In this document: in pieces, positions 18,576 to 26,205 of the stretch
How positions within the stretch are numbered: position 1 is the stretch's first letter
Layout: every line of letters begins with the position of its first letter
Origin: Candidatus Rifleibacteriota bacterium
GTDB lineage: Bacteria; Muiribacteriota; Ozemobacteria; Ozemobacterales; Ozemobacteraceae
Length of the DNA stretch: 64,000 nt
Direction of reading: 5' to 3'
NCBI GenBank assembly: GCA_015233565.1
Contig: JADFXM010000006.1
Span: 62,001 to 126,000 of the forward strand
Program-made: the position numbers and the translations under genes
The notes under the pieces: model-generated
Database searches by the model: none
What the model saw: the letters and a program-made list of their open reading frames with translations, nothing else
Told to the model about the DNA's origin: nothing

Positions 18576-18607
18576 TCATGGTTCAAGTTGAATGAAAAAT
18601 GCAAACT

Positions 18608-19708
18608 TCAGGAATTGAATTTATTTACACTGTAAATCACAAAGTCAATTTCTTTATTGGTTAGAAATGGATTGCAGGGCAGACTCAAACACTCGGAAGC
18701 ATGCTTTTCCGCAGACAATAAACCGTGAGGGTCAGTTTTCAAATTTTTGCATGGATTCTGATTATGGATTGGAACAGGATAGTGATATAAAGTTTCGATT
18801 CCTTTTTCTTTTAAATACTCGCTCAACTGTTCACGCATTGCCGAGGTTATTACAAACAAGTGATAAACATGATTGTTCGGGGCTGCAGGGAACTTAAGCA
18901 ATTTTACCAAAGGATTCAAAATTCCGGTGTAATACCTCTGAGCAATTTCTCTTCTTCGTACAATCCATATTTTTAGAAAAGTTAAGCGGACTTTCAAAAT
19001 TGCAGCATGTATCTCATCAAGGCGGCTATTTAATCCAATTTGAGGGTGATGGAAACGCTCACTTTGCCCATAATTTCGCAATTGGCCCGCTTTTTTTGCC
19101 AGGTCTTTGTCTGAAGTGGAAATAGCCCCTGCGTCACCTATGGTTCCCAAATTTTTGGTTGGGTAAAAACTCCATGCACCAAAAATGCCTGCTGTGCCGG
19201 CCTTGATTCCATTAATACTTGTACCATGAGCTTGAGCGCAGTCTTCGATCAAAAATAAACCTTTTGAATGACAAAATTCTTTATACTCCTTTAAAGGCGC
19301 TGCTTGCCCATAAAGATGAACTACAATCACGGCTTTTGTTTTGGGTCCGACACATCTTGCAACACTTTCAATTGCAAGGATTGCTGTCTCAGAATCGATA
19401 TCAGCCAAAACAGGAGTTGCGCCGGCTCGTATTATTGCAAGTACTGTTGCAAATGCTGTCATGGAAGTTGTTATCACTTCATCGCCATCTCCAATTCCCA
19501 AAGCGCGCAATCCAATTTCCAGGGCATCCATTCCATTACCAACACCCACAACATAGGGAGAGTCGCACCATGAGGCCCATTCCACTTCAAATTCCTGAAC
19601 CTCTTTTCCAAGAATCCAAGACCCTGAACGAATAACCCGATTAATCGCCTCAATTTGCTTCTCAATAAGACATTCGGGTTCTCTGGTGAAGACATTCATC
19701 TGAATCAT
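18608..19708 (-). CDS. DegT/DnrJ/EryC1-family PLP-dependent sugar aminotransferase
   Basis: This is a 366-aa protein. N-terminal features are VEWASWCDSPYVVGVGNGMD and GDEVITTSMTAFAT. The PLP Asp lies in LIEDCAQAHG, and the Schiff-base Lys in SFYPTKNLGTIGDAGA. LRNYGQSERFHH and LNSRLDEIHAAIL follow. Such enzymes aminate keto-sugar nucleotides (WecE, FdtB, DesI types) for glycans or antibiotic sugars. The ATG at 19706-19708 overlaps the stop codon of the decayed epimerase upstream in an ATGA junction, showing the two were once translationally coupled. With the epimerase gone, its substrate must come from elsewhere or the gene may be on its way out; its own frame is intact. Confidence 0.93.
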   Translation of the reverse strand: MIQMNVFTREPECLIEKQIEAINRVIRSGSWILGKEVQEFEVEWASWCDSPYVVGVGNGMDALEIGLRALGIGDGDEVITTSMTAFATVLAIIRAGATPVLADIDSETAILAIESVARCVGPKTKAVIVVHLYGQAAPLKEYKEFCHSKGLFLIEDCAQAHGTSINGIKAGTAGIFGAWSFYPTKNLGTIGDAGAISTSDKDLAKKAGQLRNYGQSERFHHPQIGLNSRLDEIHAAILKVRLTFLKIWIVRRREIAQRYYTGILNPLVKLLKFPAAPNNHVYHLFVITSAMREQLSEYLKEKGIETLYHYPVPIHNQNPCKNLKTDPHGLLSAEKHASECLSLPCNPFLTNKEIDFVIYSVNKFNS

Positions 19709-19970
19709 GATAATTCCCAATAAAAATTTCCCTTTTCTCGATAATAGGACAATGCCGACTGTAGACCATCTTTTAGATTAACTCGTGGTTTACAGCTTAA
19801 TAACTTTTTTATCAGGGAAAAATCAGAGTAATACTCACCGATAATATCAACTGGAGCTACAGTATGCTTTTCATCAACCGGAAAATATTCGAGTTTGTCA
19901 TAAATTTGTCTTGTTGAAGCAAAAACAATTCGTATTCGGGGGTTAAATTTCTATGCAGCTTCAAGATTTG
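19705..19970 (-). pseudogene. NAD-dependent sugar-nucleotide epimerase/dehydratase, decayed
   Basis: The minus strand reads NLEAA, a TAG stop, KFNPRIRIVFASTRQIYDK, LEYFPVDEKHTVAPVD, then directly GEYYSDFSLIKKLLSCKPRV and NLKDGLQSALSYY before the stop. The first part matches the middle of extended SDR epimerases (nLLEaar..p..rivfaST..iYG). The second matches their C-terminal end (YSD.sKi...LgwkP...l.eGl..tl.yY). About 100 residues between them and the whole N-terminal NAD-binding domain are missing, and a nonsense codon interrupts the first part. The remnant begins immediately after the precursor peptide gene and once overlapped the aminotransferase start. Confidence 0.85.
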
Positions 19971-20141
19971 TTATGAGTAATTATAACTATCACCGCTGGA
20001 TGTTCCAGATAATTGGCTGGCAGTCACATCATATGAAATTTCTGTTAATTTAGGAGTTTCCCATGTGTGTTTAATCTTAGATTGGGGTAAACCGGTTTCT
20101 GATTTGATCGCATTTGGAGAGTTTGGAAAATTTTTTTTCAT
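19971..20141 (-). CDS. Putative RiPP precursor peptide (lasso-type)
   Basis: This is a 56-aa peptide; the ATG at 20139-20141 has AGGA six bases upstream. The segment HTWETPKLTEISYD (residues 25-38) matches the WxxPxL-type motif that PqqD-like B1 domains recognise in lasso and related leaders. Thr40 would be the penultimate leader Thr, giving a 15-residue core SQLSGTSSGDSYNYS. The core ends in Ser, the site used by HPrK-like lasso kinases. The only acid in the core is Asp at core position 10, one beyond the usual 7-9. Either the cut site differs (for example before SGTSSGD, giving a 7-residue ring) or the product is not a canonical lasso. Similarity to precursors is by motif, length and neighbours only. 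Confidence 0.7.
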   Translation of the reverse strand: MKKNFPNSPNAIKSETGLPQSKIKHTWETPKLTEISYDVTASQLSGTSSGDSYNYS

Positions 20142-20192
20142 AAAGAATCCTGAATTCACGAAATTAATTTGGTTATTAAGAAGTCTATATCA

Positions 20193-20222
20193 AAGATAGC
20201 CTAAATATATTTCCATAATCAA
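20193..20222 (-). promoter_or_regulatory. Possible promoter of the precursor peptide gene
   Basis: TTGATT and TATCTT are 18 bases apart, about 50 bases upstream of the precursor ATG. Only a moderate match in AT-rich sequence. Confidence 0.35.
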
Positions 20223-20314
20223 GAAAAAAATTCAGAACCCACCAAGATTTGAAAAAAAAAACTAGGGAAAAAAAGTGATTTTTCATAAGAAATTAAAAAA
20301 TTAATTTTGGCCGG

Positions 20315-21331
20315 TTATTTTGGAGAAAAATAGAACCAGTTCAACCTGCGAAAAATTTTCAACAGTAACTTCAGTATTTCAAAAATTCTCACAAGTCTTT
20401 GTTTTTTTTGGGAAAGACGTGCGCCCAAATTTCTAAATCGCAAATGCGCAGGTTTGTGGCATTCAACGGGAATTAGTTTTTCCATTTTTAGAATTACTCT
20501 GATATATTTTCTAAAAATGTTTTTAATTATCGGCAATTGAGATGAGACTTTAAAATTTCTCAAATTATGGAAATACAGGCCTTTCCAAATATTTCTCAGG
20601 CAATGAAAATGAAAAAATACTAACTTTTGCTTTCCGACATAAAATTTTCCATCAATTTGTTTTATTGAATAATTGCGGATATTCCATGGAGCGAGATTTG
20701 CCCCTTTGTGTGAAATAATTTTTACGTTACTGAAAATTTGAGGAAATTTGTCCAGGTATTTTTGGTCTGCAAATCGTTCCTTTTCAACCTTTTCATAGCA
20801 CCATTCAAAACATTTTTCCCTCCACCATCTCAAACATTTTATTCCTTCAGGGTCATTTCTAAAAAAAATAAATCCAACATTAAATTGCCCCGCAGCCAAT
20901 AATGCCTGAGGATTTTTGTAAAATCTGTTTTCAATTATTCCAATGGAGTTTTCCCCGATTTCATTGTAAATCTCATCCATATCGGAAAAAAAATAAATGT
21001 CAGCGTCAACATAAGAAATTGAAGTTATTTCGGGATTATGCTGAAGGATAAATAAAGGGAGAACCGGCGCTAAAGTGAAGTAATACTCAATAACAGAGCG
21101 ATTGTTTTTAGCTTGAAACAGCTTCGAATCGGTTTTTTCCAAATCGATCAATTTAATTAGTCTGATTTTATCAAGTGCCAGTCCTTCTAGAATTTCATAG
21201 CATTTTGGTGTTAAACAAAGAACCCATAAAACAAAGTCCTTGTGCGTCTCTTTAAGGGAATAGTAAAGTGCTAAACCTTTATCCAGGTAAAACTGATCAA
21301 ATAATGTACAATATATTAACTTTTTTTCCAA
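20315..21331 (-). CDS. Glycosyltransferase, GT8-like (GT-A fold)
   Basis: This is a 338-aa protein. It starts LIYCTLFDQFYLDKGLALYY, which is typical of nucleotide-sugar transferases of the glycogenin/LgtC type. A DxD metal-binding motif lies in SYVDADIYFF at about residue 112. WWREKCFEWCYEK and RFADQKYLDKFPQIF follow, as in proteins often annotated as glycosyl transferase next to DegT and TIGR04325 genes. The C-terminus is basic and amphipathic (RIFEILKLLLKIFRRLNWFY), consistent with peripheral membrane attachment. It lies upstream of the precursor gene in the same direction. It may decorate a surface glycan or the RiPP product. Confidence 0.8.
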   Translation of the reverse strand: MEKKLIYCTLFDQFYLDKGLALYYSLKETHKDFVLWVLCLTPKCYEILEGLALDKIRLIKLIDLEKTDSKLFQAKNNRSVIEYYFTLAPVLPLFILQHNPEITSISYVDADIYFFSDMDEIYNEIGENSIGIIENRFYKNPQALLAAGQFNVGFIFFRNDPEGIKCLRWWREKCFEWCYEKVEKERFADQKYLDKFPQIFSNVKIISHKGANLAPWNIRNYSIKQIDGKFYVGKQKLVFFHFHCLRNIWKGLYFHNLRNFKVSSQLPIIKNIFRKYIRVILKMEKLIPVECHKPAHLRFRNLGARLSQKKQRLVRIFEILKLLLKIFRRLNWFYFSPK

Positions 21332-21410
21332 TTAATAACCCCTGAATTTAAGCTCATTGAAAAATTCAAGAAAAATTTGTTTTTACTTTTAAATTAAGGA
21401 AATTCTTACG

Positions 21411-22265
21411 TCAAATACCTTTCTTCCTGAAGATTAAACCTTTTGGTTTAACTTCAATTCTTTCAAGCGCGGGAAACTCGATGCATCTAAATTCAGCTAA
21501 AAGCTCATATTCCTGTTCCAGGAATGATTTAATTAACTTCGATTCACTTAAAGCATAAAATGGATAAGAAGCTTCGTAAATTGCAGGTGAAATTTTTTGA
21601 AGAAAAATTTCATCGACTTGTTTTGCCCAGAAAAATGTTCTGTCAATAACAATTGTAAGTGGTTTTAAGACGAAAATCTGATTCAATATTTGAGAGAAAT
21701 GAGGAAGATACTGAAGAACACCGCTTAACAGAAAAATATTCGGGTTAATTTCTCGGGCACATTCGTCGATTGAATGAAAAAAACGTAATTGTTCGTTTTG
21801 AATTTTCTGCTTTCCTGTCTCAACAAAATGCGCTTGTTCGACTATTCCCCAGCTAATTTTAGAAAGACCTTTGTAAAATTCGCGATTTTGAAAATAGCTG
21901 CTCCCAAGAGAACCGCCAAAATCCAATACCCTCAATTCTCCTTTATTTTGTAATGCTGACCACATCAATGCAGAAAGGACCGGCCAGGAATAAAGAATTC
22001 GATTAAATAAAATCGAATCTCTTTCAAAGACTGCCAGACCTGTTTTAACAATTAAAGAAGCTGTTAGTACTTTTCGAAGAATTTCGGGTTCCTGATAGCC
22101 AGTCGCCTGTTTTTCGGCTTCAATCCAGGTTTTAAAGGGGCCCTCGATTGTAATTACTTCAGTTTTCAAATTCTCTAGATGGAAAAACTTTCTGAAATTC
22201 TTCAAAAGTTGAGGAAAACAAGAGGAGGCTTTTACCCTGAGAAAAGACTTAAGTCTGGTTAACAT
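21411..22265 (-). CDS. TIGR04325-type putative methyltransferase
   Basis: This is a 284-aa protein. The segments FKTWIEAEKQATGYQEPEIL, RILYSWPVLSALMWSA, LRVLDFGGSLGSSYFQNREF and WGIVEQ are hallmarks of the TIGR04325 family (found beside glycan genes, presumed SAM-dependent methyltransferases). DFGGSLG serves as the glycine-rich SAM loop. ISPAIYEASYPFYALSE near the C-terminus is also typical. Its ATG overlaps the end of the GT2 gene by seven bases and has AAGGG five bases upstream, so the two are co-translated. The substrate is unknown. Confidence 0.82.
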   Translation of the reverse strand: MLTRLKSFLRVKASSCFPQLLKNFRKFFHLENLKTEVITIEGPFKTWIEAEKQATGYQEPEILRKVLTASLIVKTGLAVFERDSILFNRILYSWPVLSALMWSALQNKGELRVLDFGGSLGSSYFQNREFYKGLSKISWGIVEQAHFVETGKQKIQNEQLRFFHSIDECAREINPNIFLLSGVLQYLPHFSQILNQIFVLKPLTIVIDRTFFWAKQVDEIFLQKISPAIYEASYPFYALSESKLIKSFLEQEYELLAEFRCIEFPALERIEVKPKGLIFRKKGI

Positions 22266-23200
22266 TTTCGCCCTTCCAGTAGGGCCTGGTAGTGGTTAAA
22301 TATCGATATGGTCTCTTTTCCCAGTTCGACTGAAAAATCACAGGCATTTTTCCATCGAATTTGCATAATTTTCTTCATTTTCTCTTCAGAACATCTGGAA
22401 AGCTCTACAAGCCACTTTCCAGCACGCTTTAATTCAGGAATACTTGTCATTGGTTGTTTATCAGCAATACGTGTAAATGCAATAAAATCTTCAATTGGAG
22501 TATTTGGAAACATGGAATAAAAATACTTAAAACGAATATTGGCCGATTCTTTCAGGCATTTGGTCAAATTAACCGTACTGGTTTGTTTTTCATGTACCCG
22601 ACGTTTAAGAATCAAGGCTGGAGAGTTGCTCAGCCGATATCGCGGGGAAATTCTAATTGGCCACTCATAATCAACCAGGAAAATATCTTCCAGATAGGGA
22701 TTTTCTTTAGCTACAACACTTTTCATCATTGTTGCCGGTTGAAGAATGGCAACCCGGAACAGTTGTTCTAAACAAATTCCTTCGTGAGTTTCTGGATAGC
22801 AAAGGTCGGAAAATCTCGCACCAAAAGTCTCAACCTGACCTCCACAAACATCACAATCGGTTTCCTGAATAAACTTCAATTGCCTTTCAAATCTTTCCGG
22901 CAAGGAAATGTCATCAGATTCCATCATCGCGATATATTTTCCCCTTGCAGAGGCGACAAGTTTATTTAGCTGATGAAATTGACCACGATGTTCAAAAATG
23001 TGCAAAGTAATACGCTTATCATCTTCAGCATATTTTCTGATTATCTGAGGAGTAGAATCTGTTGATCCATCGTCACCTATAAGAAATTCAAAATTTCTGA
23101 AAGACTGATTCAATATTGATTCAACAGACTCCCGGATGTATTCTTCCCTATTATAGACCGGCATTAATACGGAAATAATAGGGGTGAGATTCCGGTTCAT
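22259..23200 (-). CDS. Family 2 glycosyltransferase
   Basis: This is a 313-aa protein with a classic GT2 start (PIISVLMPVYNREEYIRESV, ESILNQSFRNFEFLIGDDGS). The metal-binding acidic motif is MESDDISLPERFERQ. The C-terminal third is helical and variable, as in GT2 enzymes that use different acceptors. It is the first gene of a leftward unit of GT2, methyltransferase, GT8-like, precursor, dead epimerase and aminotransferase. It diverges from the cyclase-like gene across a 157-bp region that must hold both promoters. No strong ribosome site precedes the ATG. Confidence 0.9.
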   Translation of the reverse strand: MNRNLTPIISVLMPVYNREEYIRESVESILNQSFRNFEFLIGDDGSTDSTPQIIRKYAEDDKRITLHIFEHRGQFHQLNKLVASARGKYIAMMESDDISLPERFERQLKFIQETDCDVCGGQVETFGARFSDLCYPETHEGICLEQLFRVAILQPATMMKSVVAKENPYLEDIFLVDYEWPIRISPRYRLSNSPALILKRRVHEKQTSTVNLTKCLKESANIRFKYFYSMFPNTPIEDFIAFTRIADKQPMTSIPELKRAGKWLVELSRCSEEKMKKIMQIRWKNACDFSVELGKETISIFNHYQALLEGRKC

Positions 23201-23357
23201 AAAATGGTTTTTGTCTTTTTTCTGAAATTTTTGTCTTGAACTTTTTGGGATTTTCGGCTAATTCTAACAAACAAAAATACTTGGATCAAATAAAAATTTC
23301 TTTACAGATTTTCCAAGAAAAAGGAAAAATTTACATTAAAAAAAATGGATATTACCT

Positions 23358-25292
23358 ATGGGCGCAATATTTGGAATAGTTGATTTTTCCGGAAAACCAA
23401 TTTTGGAAGAGAGAATTTCTTTTGTCAAAAAGAGAGCAGGTAATTCCAATCCTGACTCTATGAATTTTCTGGCACAAAAAAACTTCCTGTTTGCTCACAC
23501 ACAATTTTTTTCAACCGCAGAATCGCGATTTGAAATAATGCCAATGTACGATTCCCAAACCGGTATTGTTTTTGTTGCAGCCGCCCGCCTTGATAATCGC
23601 GAAAAACTTTTCGGAGTTTTTCAAATTCCAATTGAAGAAAGACGTGCTACTTCGGATGGAAAACTTGTTTTTCTTTGTTATGAAAAATGGGGGGAGGAAG
23701 CTCCGAAAAATCTCAGGGGTGACTGGTCCTTTGCCGTTTGGGACGAAAGAAAGAAGAGAATTTTCATAGCCAGAGATCAGATCGGAAATACCGGGCTGTT
23801 TTATTCTTTCAAGGACCGAATTTTCACATTTTCCTCTAATTTATCTATGTTATTTGACCTTTCAGGGAATTCACGACTGTTAAACGAATTAGTTCTTGCC
23901 CAACACCTGAATTTTCCTCCAGACACTGAACCTTCTGCGACAATCTGGAAGGAAGTGTTTTCGCTTCAGCCGGCAAACTTGCTTACCACAGATATGAGTG
24001 GTCTAAATATTCGAAAATATTGGGAACTGGGTGACATTAAATCATTTAATCTTTCTGCAAATAATGAATACAGGGAAATTTTCATCGAGGCATTAAATAC
24101 AGCAGTCCGACGCCGAATGAAGACATCAGGACCCGTATCAACACACCTCAGTTGCGGTTTGGATTCATCTGCTGTTACAGCTTTTGCGGCAAGATACGCA
24201 TTGGAACATAACGAAAAAATTTACGCATTCACGTCTGTGCCATTTTATTCCTCGGACCATCTTTTTCCGGGTTCCATATGTAATGAATGGCCAATTGCAC
24301 ATAAGCTTGCAGAAAAATATATCAACATTGTACATATTCCAATTACAGCGACAAATGTTTCTCCTATCAAAATCCTTCATGAGACAGTGGATGATTTCCA
24401 AGAGCCAATTCATGCTGCAGTTAACCTTTTTTGGATGTCTGCAATCGGGAAAAAGGCCGAAGAACTTGGTGTAAAAACCATGCTTACAGGCCAGCTTGGC
24501 AATGGTGGAATATCCTGGAGCGGGGGAATAAACAGGATTTACTATCTGTTTTATGAGGGCCATTTCCAAGAGGGATTGCGGGCTTTGAAAAAAGCTGGAA
24601 AATATGGAAAAAAAGGCATTTGGAGAGCTGTTAAAAGTAAGATTCTCAGGCCTGTAGTAAAACCATGGGTAGATTTTGCAAAAGATTTTTTAGCTGGTAT
24701 TGAATATTCGTGGCAAAACTATTCAGCAATAAATACAGCGTTTGCAAAAAGAATGTTTTCTGAGGAAAAAATTAGGACACCTGTTTGGGAAATTCTTTTT
24801 CCAAATAAAATTCACCCATTCGAGGAGCGTGAAAATTGCCTCATGGTAAATGCAGCAATGGCTGGCCCGCTTTATCATCAAAGCAACATCCTTTCTTCCT
24901 TGCAAACGCTTGATCCAACAAGTGATCTTGATCTTCTAGAAATTTGTCTTTCCGTCCCAGCACGACTTTTTGATTGCCAGGGTGGAGAAAGGATGTTCCT
25001 GAGACAATCAATGGAAGGAATCCTTCCTTCTGAAATCCAGTGGAATCAGGTTCGCGGGAAGCAGGCCGCTGATTTGGCTTTTCGCCTAATAGACCATGCA
25101 TGCGATGTTGAAGATGAACTACAGAGACTTGCAAGATCTGCTGCAGTCAATGAATATTTAAGTCTCACAAGAATGCGTCAAGCATGGAATCACATCCAGA
25201 AAAATGGAACCCGGATCCCCGACAACGGTTCGATTAATCTTCTGATGAGGGCAATTCAAACAGGAATATTCCTGGATAGGTTCTTTGGGTAG
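23358..25292 (+). CDS. Asparagine-synthetase-like lasso cyclase (C protein)
   Basis: This is a 644-aa AsnB-family protein. The N-terminal Ntn-hydrolase fold is present (GAIFGIVDF, SFAVWDERKKRIFIARDQIG). The catalytic Cys2 of glutamine-dependent enzymes is absent: the protein begins Met-Gly-Ala-Ile, so it cannot use glutamine as true AsnB does. Lasso macrolactam synthetases show exactly this. The ATP-binding motif HLSCGLDSSAV (S265-S270) is intact, followed by TGQLGNGGISW. The C-protein adenylates an Asp or Glu side chain of the core peptide and joins it to the new N-terminus. Beta-lactam-synthetase-like or other AsnB roles are possible, but the PqqD and kinase neighbours favour the RiPP reading. 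Confidence 0.85.
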   Translation: MGAIFGIVDFSGKPILEERISFVKKRAGNSNPDSMNFLAQKNFLFAHTQFFSTAESRFEIMPMYDSQTGIVFVAAARLDNREKLFGVFQIPIEERRATSDGKLVFLCYEKWGEEAPKNLRGDWSFAVWDERKKRIFIARDQIGNTGLFYSFKDRIFTFSSNLSMLFDLSGNSRLLNELVLAQHLNFPPDTEPSATIWKEVFSLQPANLLTTDMSGLNIRKYWELGDIKSFNLSANNEYREIFIEALNTAVRRRMKTSGPVSTHLSCGLDSSAVTAFAARYALEHNEKIYAFTSVPFYSSDHLFPGSICNEWPIAHKLAEKYINIVHIPITATNVSPIKILHETVDDFQEPIHAAVNLFWMSAIGKKAEELGVKTMLTGQLGNGGISWSGGINRIYYLFYEGHFQEGLRALKKAGKYGKKGIWRAVKSKILRPVVKPWVDFAKDFLAGIEYSWQNYSAINTAFAKRMFSEEKIRTPVWEILFPNKIHPFEERENCLMVNAAMAGPLYHQSNILSSLQTLDPTSDLDLLEICLSVPARLFDCQGGERMFLRQSMEGILPSEIQWNQVRGKQAADLAFRLIDHACDVEDELQRLARSAAVNEYLSLTRMRQAWNHIQKNGTRIPDNGSINLLMRAIQTGIFLDRFFG

Positions 25293-26092
25293 TTTGATTG
25301 TTTCGAGGAAAATAAACAAGAATACGAAAAATAGCAAACTTTCTTGCAATATTGTGTAAACGACCACCATCCTCGTCAGTGACTTTAAGGGCAGAAACAC
25401 TGCGGGCGAAATGTTCTTTGCCCTTGGGGATTCGCGATTTGAGCCCATTTCCTTTCAAACTACTGATAGTGAAGCGCAAGGGACAAGGCCGAGCTGAGCA
25501 AAATGGGTCGTTCCAGCTGGTGTTGGCGAATGTCGATACCAGTGGACGACTCATTCCTGTTCGTGCGAGTTCGGAAGGGCGGTGGCGATCAGCTCTCGAA
25601 GGTGTGAAAAAATACCAAAAATGGGAAGAAAACCCAAGTGTGAAATATCACAAACGATTGTTGGCAAAGTTCTTGGGTGTTGTACTTTCAAGAGTGATCC
25701 TAATTTTTCACAGCTTCCTCGCTAGGCCGAACGATCAGTCTGTTGAGCAGAAAAGGCAACTCCGGGTGAACTTATCGCGAAGCAGTCCGCTGTTCTGAAA
25801 TTGGGCTAATCCAAAGAAAGAATTTACCACACAAATTCAGAATTCCTGGTATCGATAGTTTGCATTTTTTCGGAAAAGGGCTTCAAAAGGTAGTTTTCTG
25901 ATTTTGGAATACTTTTCGGTTGGATTTTATCCTTAGACCAACTTACATAAAACTAAATCAGAAGATTCCTTCCAAAGCAAGTTGGCAATTCATCAATCGA
26001 AAAAATGGTATCAAATTTAAATCCCCGAATTTGGGATGTCTGAAATTTCATTCTGCCTTATGCATCGCATTAGAGCATGTTGAAAGAAATAA
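25293..26092. other. Gap without a recognisable gene
   Basis: Between the cyclase-like gene and the terminator at 26093. A 148-codon plus-strand frame (25352-25798) and a 106-codon minus-strand frame (25234-25554) overlap, neither with a recognisable domain or ribosome site. The part from about 25350 to 25780 looks less AT-rich than its surroundings and may be the trace of a decayed foreign gene. The motif ATTCAGAATTCC at 25835 resembles the ends of repeat R2. Confidence 0.4.
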
Positions 26093-26146
26093 AAGCGGAA
26101 CAATCGGCCCCTTGTTAGGGTTTTAGATTGTTCCGCTTGCCCTTTT
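26093..26146. terminator. Bidirectional terminator
   Basis: A 13-bp perfect stem (AAGCGGAACAATC / GATTGTTCCGCTT) encloses a 20-base loop. On the minus strand it is followed by TTTTATTT, about 60 bases past the papain-like peptidase stop. On the plus strand it is followed by CCCTTTTT. Confidence 0.85.
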
Positions 26147-26205
26147 TGAAACAATAACACTTACCCCTGAAAAATCGGGTTGTGTTTTGCTAAAAGAAAT
26201 TCAAA

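Noticed and set aside
18421-18579. 52-codon minus-strand frame inside repeat R1, conserved at 48023-48172
   Set aside because: Differences between copies are mostly amino-acid changing and no ribosome site precedes it; kept only as a repeat finding.
20142-20159. GTG start giving a 62-aa precursor peptide
   Set aside because: The internal ATG has AGGA at ideal spacing; the GTG has none.
25352-25798. 148-codon plus-strand frame after the cyclase-like gene
   Set aside because: Arg/Ser/Leu-rich, no domain, no ribosome site, and overlapped by an equally long minus-strand frame; not supportable as a gene.
25920-26126. 68-codon plus-strand frame ending inside the terminator at 26093
   Set aside because: Its end is the terminator hairpin itself; no ribosome site.
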